From Comamonadaceae bacterium (lineage in GTDB: Bacteria > Pseudomonadota > Gammaproteobacteria > Burkholderiales > Burkholderiaceae): DNA of 15,137 bases. Below the pieces are notes generated by a model. That model was not told the DNA's origin. It did no database searches and saw only the letters and a program-made list of their open reading frames with translations. The position numbers were made by a program, and so were the translations under genes. The stretch lies in contig CANCCJ010000061.1 of assembly GCA_947374535.1 (NCBI GenBank), positions 1 to 15,137 of the forward strand, read 5' to 3'. Position 1 is the first letter of the stretch. Every line of letters begins with the position of its first letter. Of this stretch, positions 8,507 through 13,936 are shown in pieces.

Positions 8507-8947
8507 TTACTGCCAGCTGCCAACGTCGGCGTTTTTACCTTCGCCGCCTGGCTGGCCATCAGCCCCCAGAGACAACACGTCGACTTCGCCCTTCACGCCA
8601 GGGTTCATGTATTGGTAAGGGCGGCCCCATGGGTCGTTGGGCAGTTTGTCGATGTAGGTTTTCCAGTTTGGCGGTGTGGGGCCGGCGGTGGGCTTGATTA
8701 CCAAAGCGTTCAGGCCTTGCTCGGCCGTGGGGTAGTTTTGGTTGTCTAAGCGGTAGAGTTTGAGCGCTTGCATGAGGTTGCCCACATCAGTTTTTGCGGC
8801 CGTCACACGCGCATCGTCGGCACGGTTGAGGACGTTAGGCACCACCAGCGCGGCGAGTACACCAATGATGGCCAGCACCACCATCAATTCAATGAGTGTG
8901 AAGCCGCGTTGACGTTTGTTTTTTGGGGGTTTTTGAGACGTATGCAT
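8507..8947 (-). CDS. gspG: Type II secretion major pseudopilin GspG
   Basis: Main subunit of the periplasmic pseudopilus. The preferred ATG at 8947 gives 146 residues with leader MHTSQKPPKNKRQRG|FTLIE; an ATG at 8959 would add four residues but would overlap the gspC start. Gly15 precedes the cleavage site and Glu lies at mature position 5. The VVPNVLNRADDARVTAAKTD region, QNYPTAEQGLNAL at about 70-82, LPNDPWGRPYQYMNPG at 102-117, and the C-terminal DVLSLGADGQPGGEGKNADV calcium-site region are all diagnostic. It is the first gene of the minus-strand operon. Its promoter is expected to lie within the start of divergent gspC. Confidence 0.97.
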   Translation of the reverse strand: MHTSQKPPKNKRQRGFTLIELMVVLAIIGVLAALVVPNVLNRADDARVTAAKTDVGNLMQALKLYRLDNQNYPTAEQGLNALVIKPTAGPTPPNWKTYIDKLPNDPWGRPYQYMNPGVKGEVDVLSLGADGQPGGEGKNADVGSWQ

Positions 8948-8950
8948 GGC

Positions 8951-9412
8951 ATGAATCATAATCCGCTGATGTTTGATTTGAGTGTCTATTCCCGCATGGT
9001 TTTGCCCGCCGCCTCGCTGCTGGTGTGGGGGGGCGTCATGTTCAGTGCTGTGACCTGGGGTTTGCGTTGGTCCGCCACTGGCGTGACGCCAAGTGATGCC
9101 ACCTTCGCGGTGCAAGGTTTGCCCGAGATGGACCTTGCCGCTGCTGCCCGCAGCTTGGGCGCTGTGCCTGTGCAAACGGCAGCCAGTCCCGATTTGGCCA
9201 ACCGCTTTCAGCTGCAAGGTGTGATGGCAGGAGGCCCAAATGCCGGGGCTGCACTGATTTCTGTGGATGGGCAAGCGGCTAAGCCCTACCGTGTGGGCGT
9301 AAATGTGGCCGAAGGGTGGGTGCTGCAATCGGTACAAGGTCGACACATTAGCCTAGGCACGTCGATGGACGGACCGCCAATGTTGGCGCTAGAGCTGCCA
9401 GCCAAAAAATAA
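8951..9412 (+). CDS. gspC: Type II secretion system protein GspC (short form without PDZ domain)
   Basis: Inner-membrane protein that connects the platform to secretin GspD. With the ATG at 8951 the product is 153 residues; an ATG at 8969 (MFDLSVYS, 147 residues) is about equally possible, and neither has a strong Shine-Dalgarno sequence. There is one membrane helix at about residues 17-38 (VLPAASLLVWGGVMFSAVTW). The periplasmic homology region follows at about 85-150, with FQLQGVMAGG, GAALISVDGQAAKPYRVG, VAEGWVLQSV and HISLG. No PDZ or coiled-coil domain follows, so it is much shorter than the enterobacterial form, as in many betaproteobacteria. It is divergent from gspG and separate from the rest of the operon, and ends directly at a terminator. 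Confidence 0.92.
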   Translation: MNHNPLMFDLSVYSRMVLPAASLLVWGGVMFSAVTWGLRWSATGVTPSDATFAVQGLPEMDLAAAARSLGAVPVQTAASPDLANRFQLQGVMAGGPNAGAALISVDGQAAKPYRVGVNVAEGWVLQSVQGRHISLGTSMDGPPMLALELPAKK

Positions 9413-9438
9413 AAAGGGTAGCAACGCTACCCTTTTTT
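9411..9438. terminator. Bidirectional intrinsic terminator between gspC and ilvA
   Basis: A 12-bp perfect stem (AAAAAGGGTAGC pairing with GCTACCCTTTTT) with a 3-base loop starts inside the gspC stop codon. The plus strand reads into six T residues. The A-rich flank at 9404-9415 gives a T-run on the minus strand. It can stop transcripts from both convergent genes gspC and ilvA. Confidence 0.92.
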
Positions 9439-9465
9439 ATGGGTGGTTCATGATGCGCCGTCCGG

Positions 9466-11043
9466 TCAGCGTTGCAAAAACAAGCGATACGCGGGGTTTT
9501 TGGTTTCTTCCACGTAGGGATAGCCCAAGCCCTCCAAGAAAGCGGTGAAAGCTTTGTTGTCGGTTCTGGGGACTTGCAAGCCCATCAAGATGCGGCCGTA
9601 GTCTGCGCCTTGGTTGCGGTAGTGGAACAGGCTGATGTTCCAGCCGGGGCGCATGGCTAGCAAGAACCTCATCAGCGCACCAGGCCGCTCGGGGAATTCA
9701 AAACGCAAGATGCGTTCTTCGTGGGCCAATGACGAATGGCCGCCCACCATGTGGCGGATGTGTTCTTTGGCCAGTTCGTCGTGCGTGAGGTCAATCGAAT
9801 CGAACCCGCTTTTGGTGAAGTGGCTGGCAATCTTGCTGCTTTCGCCTTTTACGCCGGTGGTTAAACCCACAAATACATGCGCCTTGGCTTGGTCGCTCAT
9901 GCGGTAATTGAACTCGGTGACGTTGCGGGGTGATTTGCTGCCGCCAAAACTGGGCAGCTTACCAATCAGCTCGCAAAAGCGGCGCAGGCTGCCCGGCTGC
10001 TCGGGGATGGTGACGGCAAACAAGGCTTCGCGTTCTTCCCCCACTTCGGCGCGCTCGGCCACAAAGCGCAAACGGTCGAAATTCATGTTCGCACCGCACA
10101 AAATGGCGGCGTAGGTTTCGCCCTTGGTTTTGTGTTCGGCCACATATTGTTTGATGGCAGCCACGGCCAAAGCACCGGCGGGCTCGACGATGCTGCGGGT
10201 GTCCACAAACACGTCTTTGATGGCGGCACACACCGCATCGGTGTCCACCGTGATGTAGCTGTCGACCAAGTTTCTCGAGACACGGAAGGTCTCCTCGCCC
10301 ACCAGCTTCACTGCCGTGCCGTCAGAGAACAAACCCACGTCATGGAGCGTGACGCGTTTGCCTTTTTGCACCGACTGCATCATGGCCGACGAGTCGTCCA
10401 TTTGCACGCCAATCACTTTGATCTCGGGGCGCACAGCCTTGATGTAGTTGGCCACGCCGCTGATCAAGCCGCCGCCGCCAATGGCGACGAACACGGCATC
10501 TAACGGGCCTTGGTGCTGACGCAGCATTTCCATGGCAATCGTGCCTTGGCCGGCAATCACATCGGGGTCATCAAACGGGTGCACAAACGTCATGCCGTTT
10601 TTCTTTTCGAGCGTCAGTGCGTGTGTGTAGGCGTCAGAGTAGCTATCGCCCGCCAGCACCACCTCGCCACCCAAAGCTTTGACGGCTTCAATCTTCACGC
10701 TAGGCGTGGTGGTGGGCATGACGATGATGGCCTTGGTGCCTAGGCGCTTGGCGCCTAGCGCCACGCCTTGGGCGTGGTTACCGGCAGAGGCGCAAATGAC
10801 GCCTTTTTTCAGCTGCTCAGGCGTGAGGTGCGCCATCTTGTTGTACGCGCCACGCAGCTTGAAGCTGTGCACGGGTTGTTGGTCCTCGCGCTTCAAGAGC
10901 ACGGTGTTGTGAATGCGGCTGCTGAGGTTTTTAGCCACCTCCAGCGCAGATTCAACGGCCACGTCGTACACACGGGCGGTCAAGATTTTTTTTAGGTAAT
11001 CGGCGGGCTGTAGGGCGCGCACTTTGGGGGGGCGGGTAGACAT
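9466..11043 (-). CDS. ilvA: Threonine ammonia-lyase (threonine deaminase), biosynthetic, long form
   Basis: PLP enzyme converting L-threonine to 2-oxobutanoate and ammonia, the first committed step of isoleucine synthesis. The 525-residue product has the PLP lysine in HSFKLRGAYNKM (K62), SAGNHAQGVA at 86-95, and the glycine-rich phosphate loop AIGGGGLISGVA at 188-199. CGANMNFDRLRFVAER at 316-331 leads into two ACT-like regulatory regions: LFAVTIPEQPGSLRRFCELIG (about 341-361) and LRFEFPERPGALMRFLLAM (about 446-464). These identify the allosteric, isoleucine-inhibited type rather than the short catabolic TdcB. The chosen ATG is preceded by a weak AAGAGAC site; an in-frame ATG at 11067 would add eight residues but has no ribosome binding site. 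The frame is also open back to 11181 across the terminator hairpin, which argues against using it. Leader structures upstream may regulate it. Confidence 0.95.
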   Translation of the reverse strand: MSTRPPKVRALQPADYLKKILTARVYDVAVESALEVAKNLSSRIHNTVLLKREDQQPVHSFKLRGAYNKMAHLTPEQLKKGVICASAGNHAQGVALGAKRLGTKAIIVMPTTTPSVKIEAVKALGGEVVLAGDSYSDAYTHALTLEKKNGMTFVHPFDDPDVIAGQGTIAMEMLRQHQGPLDAVFVAIGGGGLISGVANYIKAVRPEIKVIGVQMDDSSAMMQSVQKGKRVTLHDVGLFSDGTAVKLVGEETFRVSRNLVDSYITVDTDAVCAAIKDVFVDTRSIVEPAGALAVAAIKQYVAEHKTKGETYAAILCGANMNFDRLRFVAERAEVGEEREALFAVTIPEQPGSLRRFCELIGKLPSFGGSKSPRNVTEFNYRMSDQAKAHVFVGLTTGVKGESSKIASHFTKSGFDSIDLTHDELAKEHIRHMVGGHSSLAHEERILRFEFPERPGALMRFLLAMRPGWNISLFHYRNQGADYGRILMGLQVPRTDNKAFTAFLEGLGYPYVEETKNPAYRLFLQR

Positions 11044-11072
11044 GGAGTGATTGTCTCTTATGGGCATAGACG

Positions 11073-11102
11073 AAAAAAAACCCCGAGTTTTGCAACTCGG
11101 GG
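11073..11102 (-). terminator. Intrinsic terminator or attenuator upstream of ilvA
   Basis: On the minus strand, CCCCGAGTT pairs with AACTCGGGG around a 4-base loop and is followed at once by eight T residues. It points toward ilvA and ends about 30 bases before its ATG. No minus-strand gene precedes it closely: coq7 ends at 11668 and the plus-strand osmC gene lies between. So it most likely ends a short leader RNA or an independent small RNA. Confidence 0.85.
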
Positions 11103-11133
11103 CTGAATCCACTTTTGAGAGTGGAGGAGACAA
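11073..11133 (-). ncRNA. Candidate ilvA leader RNA or small RNA with anti-Shine-Dalgarno segment
   Basis: A predicted transcript of about 61 nt starts near 11133, downstream of a promoter-like pair. In order it contains UUGUCUCCUCC (anti-Shine-Dalgarno-like), a small hairpin CCACU-CUCAAA-AGUGG (11109-11124), an unpaired AUUCAG linker, and the 9-bp terminator stem with a U8 tail. UUGUCUC (plus-strand 11127-11133) is exactly complementary to GAGACAA just before the ilvA start (11051-11057), so it could mask that site in a read-through transcript. No isoleucine-rich leader peptide is visible, so classical ribosome-stalling attenuation is not supported. The call comes from structure only; I do not recognise it as a named RNA family. 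Confidence 0.4.
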
Positions 11134-11139
11134 GCCTCT

Positions 11140-11167
11140 AGTGTATGCAAAAAATGTTGCGATGCAA
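11140..11167 (-). promoter_or_regulatory. Candidate promoter for ilvA leader / small RNA
   Basis: On the minus strand, TTGCAT (plus positions 11162-11167) and TACACT (11140-11145) are separated by 16 bases, resembling a sigma-70 -35/-10 pair. It would start transcription near 11133. The -35 lies inside the perfect dyad at 11152-11172. Confidence 0.4.
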
Positions 11168-11172
11168 CATTT
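11152..11172. repeat. Perfect 9-bp inverted repeat overlapping the -35 element
   Basis: AAATGTTGC, then GAT, then GCAACATTT: a perfect palindrome of two 9-base arms around 3 bases, in the divergent ilvA/osmC gap. On the minus strand it is followed by six T residues, so as RNA it could be a weak terminator. As DNA it has the symmetry of a dimeric repressor operator covering the candidate -35. I cannot assign a regulator. Confidence 0.6.
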
Positions 11173-11208
11173 AGAAGACAATCGAGGCCTAATTTATTGG
11201 AGAACAAC

Positions 11209-11658
11209 ATGGAATGCACCGTCAGCTGGACCGGTAACTCTGGCACCCGTTCGGGCATGGGCTTTATTGCAGAAACTGGCAGCGGCCATGTGGTGGCCAT
11301 GGACGGCGCGCCTGATGCAGCCAAGCCTGAGAACGGCGGCCAAAACTTGGCGCCACGGCCCATGGAACTGCTGCTCGCCGGCACAGGCGGTTGCACCGCG
11401 TACGACGTTGTGCTGATTTTGAAGCGTGGCCGCCACAACGTACAGGGCTGCAGCGTGAAGATCAGCAGCGAGCGCGCCACCGAAGACCCGAAGGTGTTCA
11501 CTCAAATCAACATGCACTTCACATTGACTGGCAAGGGCGTTCCCGCCTCCGCCGTGGAACGAGCCATAGCCATGAGCCATGACAAATACTGCTCGGCCAG
11601 CATCATGTTGGGTAAAACAGCAGAAATTACCACCAGTTTTGAGCTGGTGGAAGCCTAA
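11209..11658 (+). CDS. OsmC/YhfA-family protein (putative thiol peroxidase-type redox protein)
   Basis: The 149-residue product belongs to the OsmC superfamily, closest in appearance to the YhfA-like branch. Two conserved cysteines are present: C62 in AGTGGCTAYDVV and C128 in MSHDKYCSAS. In OsmC and Ohr these form the peroxide-reactive pair on the long central helix and the following segment. YhfA-like members keep the cysteines, but their substrate is not established. The start ATG is preceded by TTGGAGAACAAC, a good Shine-Dalgarno site with 6-base spacing; a TTG four codons upstream is unlikely. The gene is divergent from ilvA and ends 9 bases from the coq7 stop. It is cytoplasmic, with no signal peptide. 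I give no symbol because OsmC, Ohr and YhfA are not separable with certainty here. Confidence 0.9.
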   Translation: MECTVSWTGNSGTRSGMGFIAETGSGHVVAMDGAPDAAKPENGGQNLAPRPMELLLAGTGGCTAYDVVLILKRGRHNVQGCSVKISSERATEDPKVFTQINMHFTLTGKGVPASAVERAIAMSHDKYCSASIMLGKTAEITTSFELVEA

Positions 11659-11667
11659 AACACAGGT

Positions 11668-12297
11668 TTAGATGCGGTGCGCCACGGTGGTCATCACCTT
11701 GGCCGCCAGTTGCATCATGGTTTTGAAAGGTGCGGGCAACTCGGCCGCCCCCGCGAGTTGCGCTTCTTTGGCGTGTTGCGCTTCATCCGTCTTCATTTGC
11801 GCCACGATGGCACGGCTGGCCCCGTCATTGGTGGGTAGCAAGCCCAAGTGGCTGTCTAAATGCGCCTCAACTTGACGCTCGGTCTCCACCACAAAGCCTA
11901 GGCTCATCCGGTCTCCGCCTAGCTTGGCTGCTACATAGCCAATGCTGAAGGCGCCTGCATACCAAAGTGGGTTGAGTAGGCTGGGGCGTCCCCCCAATGC
12001 TTGTAGGCGCTCCTCGACCCATGCCAAATGGTCTGTTTCTTCGATGCACGCCGCAGTCAGGTGCTGACGCAGCGCGTTGTCTTGGGTCGCCAAAGCTTGT
12101 GCGGTGTACAGCGCTTGGGCGCAGACTTCGCCAACATGGTTCACGCGCATCAGCGCAGAGGCTTCGCGCTTTTCAGCGTCGGTCAGCGGGGCTGTCGCGG
12201 GCACCTCGGCCGCCCACATGGGTGTGGGGCGGTTGGCGTGGTGGCGGGCAAAGACGGTGCGCAAGGCACTGTCGGCGGCGGTGAGAAGAGCATCCAT
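11668..12297 (-). CDS. coq7: 2-nonaprenyl-3-methyl-6-methoxy-1,4-benzoquinol hydroxylase Coq7 (ubiquinone synthesis)
   Basis: Membrane-associated diiron monooxygenase that hydroxylates demethoxyubiquinol in the penultimate step of ubiquinone biosynthesis; it needs O2. The 209-residue product shows the carboxylate/histidine ligand pattern: E57 in [17 protein letters not shown]87/H90 in [13 protein letters not shown], the [10 protein letters not shown] segment at 138-147, and E172/H175 in [10 protein letters not shown]. Length matches bacterial Coq7 of the type common in Burkholderiales; the flavin enzyme UbiF, which does the same job in E. coli, is unrelated. The ATG at 12297 gives the family-typical MDALLTAAD start. 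It is convergent with osmC, with only 9 bases between stops and no clear terminator. Confidence 0.95.
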   Translation of the reverse strand: MDALLTAADSALRTVFARHHANRPTPMWAAEVPATAPLTDAEKREASALMRVNHVGEVCAQALYTAQALATQDNALRQHLTAACIEETDHLAWVEERLQALGGRPSLLNPLWYAGAFSIGYVAAKLGGDRMSLGFVVETERQVEAHLDSHLGLLPTNDGASRAIVAQMKTDEAQHAKEAQLAGAAELPAPFKTMMQLAAKVMTTVAHRI

Positions 12298-12544
12298 GGT
12301 TCGAGTTTAAGGTGGAAGACAAAAAAGCGATCGCATGCCGTGATGGGTTGACCGCACACTAGCCCCAAGGGTTTGCGAGTGGTTTGGCGTTTGTTTGTTG
12401 CACGAATGCAACGGTTACCCTCTATTTTTGGACCTTGTCATCGCCGTTTGCGTGGTCGTCTGGTTCAATACATCCAACTTCCCGAAAACGGAGGTTGGTT
12501 CTGGAAAATTCAGAACCCCTGTTCAAACCTTGGAGAACCTTGAA
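12298..12544. promoter_or_regulatory. Divergent coq7/porin intergenic region with porin 5' untranslated region
   Basis: No gene is seen in these 247 bases. A possible porin promoter is TTGCAC (12398-12403) with TCTATT (12421-12426), spacing 17, which would leave about 110 bases of leader. A dyad GTTGCA-CGAA-TGCAAC (12397-12412) overlaps that -35. A hairpin GGTTCTG-GAAAATT-CAGAACC (12497-12517) lies in the leader, 14 bases before the Shine-Dalgarno GGAG at 12532-12535. No convincing coq7 promoter was found. Confidence 0.4.
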
Positions 12545-13726
12545 ATGAAAAAAACCCTCGTTGCATTGGCTGCTTTGTCTGCCATTTCTGCATTCGCACA
12601 ATCTTCTGTGACCTTGTCTGGCCGCGCCAGCATTGACGTGTCTACTTTCGAAACTACTGGCTCTACAGCTGGTTCAGCTGCTGATTTCAAGCGTCGCGTT
12701 CGCGTTGCTGACTCAGCATCACGCATCACTTTCGCTGCCAACGAAGACTTGGGCGGTGGCTTGAAGGCCGGCGTGTACTGCGAAACTGGTATCAACGTTG
12801 ACAACGGTTCTAACACTGGTCAAGCCGGTACAGTCAATGCAAACACATCACAATTCTGCTCACGCGAAGGCCGTGCTTACTTCGGTAACAACACCGCTGA
12901 AGTTCGTTTGGGTCGCCAAAACGTGTGGTGGACACAAGGCGCTTTGAACGAAGTGGGTTCTACTTACTTGGGTTCTGACTCTTTCACTAACTTGCAAAAC
13001 GGCGGCGTGGGTGTTTACACCGTTCGCGGCGAAAACATGATCAAGTTGGTTGCTGGTGGCGACACAGGTGCATTCGCTGGTTCTGAAGTCTATACAGGCT
13101 TCATGGGCGTGAGCGGTGAATACGCAACTGCACCTGGTGCAACTGGTGAAGCTGTTGGCGCTAACAAAGACGCTGACGGTAAGTACTCAGGTTTGAAGTT
13201 GAACTACACAATGGGCCAATTGGTGTTCATGTTGGATCAGCAAACTTCTAAGTCTCCTTATGTTGCCTCTGGCAGCAGCTTCGACCGCAGCGCAGTCAAA
13301 GTTGGCGCAGCGTACAAGTACAACGCCACAAGCTTGGTCTCTTTGCAAACTTGGAGCAAGAAGCGTACTGACAACACAGGCGCTGGTTTCTCTGGCACAA
13401 CAGGCTCAGCTAAAGACTCTGGCTACGGTATCGTGGTCAAGCATGACTTGGGCGGTAACTGGTTGGCTCACGCTCAGTGGGGCAAGGCTAACAACCTGAC
13501 AGGTACAAGCGCTGGCGAAATCGCTGATTCTGGCGCAACTGCCTACTCTTTGGGTTTGACCAAGGCATTCTCTAAGCGTACCCACGTTTACACGGCTTAC
13601 CATCAAATCAACAACAGCTCTGCAGCTGCTTACAACATGAGCGGTGGTAACTACACTTCTGCTGCAGCCGTTGGTGCTGGCGCAGATGTGAAAATGTTTG
13701 CATTGGGCATGATCCACAACTTCTAA
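12545..13726 (+). CDS. Gram-negative general porin (trimeric, Burkholderiales Omp32/OmpC-like family)
   Basis: Outer-membrane diffusion porin of 393 residues. The signal peptide MKKTLVALAALSAISAFA is cleaved before QSSVTLSGR. The 16-stranded-barrel family signs are the SVTLSGRASID first strand, SRITFAANEDLGGGLKAG, REGRAYFGNNTAEVRLGRQ at about 107-125, and a last strand ending in aromatic Phe (MFALGMIHNF), needed for BAM recognition. It has exactly two cysteines, C79 and C105, which may form a disulphide. The ATG follows GGAG with 9-base spacing; the open frame back to 12395 is upstream leader, not protein. Codon use (GGT, GCT, TCT, TTG, AAC) is of the highly expressed type and unlike the gsp genes. 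It has its own terminator, so it is monocistronic. Confidence 0.95.
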   Translation: MKKTLVALAALSAISAFAQSSVTLSGRASIDVSTFETTGSTAGSAADFKRRVRVADSASRITFAANEDLGGGLKAGVYCETGINVDNGSNTGQAGTVNANTSQFCSREGRAYFGNNTAEVRLGRQNVWWTQGALNEVGSTYLGSDSFTNLQNGGVGVYTVRGENMIKLVAGGDTGAFAGSEVYTGFMGVSGEYATAPGATGEAVGANKDADGKYSGLKLNYTMGQLVFMLDQQTSKSPYVASGSSFDRSAVKVGAAYKYNATSLVSLQTWSKKRTDNTGAGFSGTTGSAKDSGYGIVVKHDLGGNWLAHAQWGKANNLTGTSAGEIADSGATAYSLGLTKAFSKRTHVYTAYHQINNSSAAAYNMSGGNYTSAAAVGAGADVKMFALGMIHNF

Positions 13727-13734
13727 TCTTCATG

Positions 13735-13747
13735 CTGGCTTAGCCAG
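13735..13747 (+). other. Small hairpin after the porin stop
   Basis: CTGGC-TTA-GCCAG, a perfect 5-bp stem, lies between the stop codon and the terminator. It may protect the 3' end of an abundant mRNA. The ompW gene has a comparable hairpin in the same place. Confidence 0.4.
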
Positions 13748-13765
13748 TTAGAGATTTAAAAGTCT

Positions 13766-13801
13766 AAAACCCCATCACTCGTCAGAGTGGTGGGGTTTTT
13801 T
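13766..13801 (+). terminator. Intrinsic terminator of the porin gene
   Basis: AAAACCCCATCACTC pairs with GAGTGGTGGGGTTTT (one G-U pair) around GTCA, then runs into T residues to 13801. It lies 40 bases after the porin stop. The A-rich 5' arm also gives a T-run on the opposite strand, but no minus-strand gene is nearby. Confidence 0.93.
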
Positions 13802-13819
13802 CATGCGGCTGAATTCTCC

Positions 13820-13833
13820 TTGATCTAGGTCAA
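13820..13833. promoter_or_regulatory. Distal FNR/ANR-type box upstream of ompW
   Basis: TTGATCTAGGTCAA matches the FNR consensus TTGAT-N4-ATCAA at nine of ten defined positions. Its centre is 32 bp, about three helical turns, upstream of the proximal box, so two dimers would lie on the same DNA face. Confidence 0.7.
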
Positions 13834-13851
13834 GCATTTGCGGGCGTGTAG

Positions 13852-13865
13852 TTGATGCGCATCAA
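13852..13865. promoter_or_regulatory. Proximal perfect FNR/ANR-type box upstream of ompW
   Basis: TTGATGCGCATCAA matches the FNR consensus at all ten defined positions and is a perfect palindrome. Its centre is at 13858.5. A TGAAAT -10-like element at 13888-13893 implies a start near 13900, which puts the box at about -41.5, the standard class II activating position. This suggests activation when oxygen is low. Confidence 0.8.
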
Positions 13866-13887
13866 TATGTGTTGTTTCGATTCGCAG

Positions 13888-13893
13888 TGAAAT
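13888..13893 (+). promoter_or_regulatory. Candidate -10 element of the ompW promoter
   Basis: TGAAAT shares four of six bases with TATAAT. It is supported mainly by its correct distance from the perfect FNR box; there is no good -35 hexamer, as expected for an activator-dependent class II promoter. Confidence 0.45.
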
Positions 13894-13936
13894 TAGCAGC
13901 ACGGGAATAGACCCGAGTAAAGCTAAGGAAAACATC

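Noticed and set aside
7864..8697. Long plus-strand reading frame of 277 codons opposite gspG/gspH/gspI
   Set aside because: It is antisense to three well-supported pseudopilin genes, is Arg/Ala-rich with no recognisable domain, and is explained by G/C-rich third positions of the real genes.
8981..8994. Shared 11-mer CGGGAATAGAC before gspG (minus) and before ompW (plus, about 13903)
   Set aside because: Many shared 11-mers are expected by chance in a 15-kb window; no common element is evident around them.
11145..11174. Nine-codon plus-strand open frame (starting MQKM) before osmC, preceded by GGAGGAGA
   Set aside because: Spacing of about 14 bases is too long and the GGAGGAG is simply the complement of the CUCCUCC in the minus-strand RNA candidate; no further support.
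11044..11181. 46-codon in-frame extension upstream of ilvA
   Set aside because: It would read through the dyad and the terminator hairpin and has no family resemblance; the start at 11043 gives the normal threonine deaminase N-terminus.
12327..12334. GCGATCGC palindrome in the coq7/porin gap
   Set aside because: I noticed no pattern of repeats of it here, and one 8-base palindrome is not evidence for a repeat family or operator.
12395..12544. 50-codon in-frame extension upstream of the porin start
   Set aside because: It would place a non-signal segment before a textbook signal peptide, and the ATG at 12545 has its own GGAG site.
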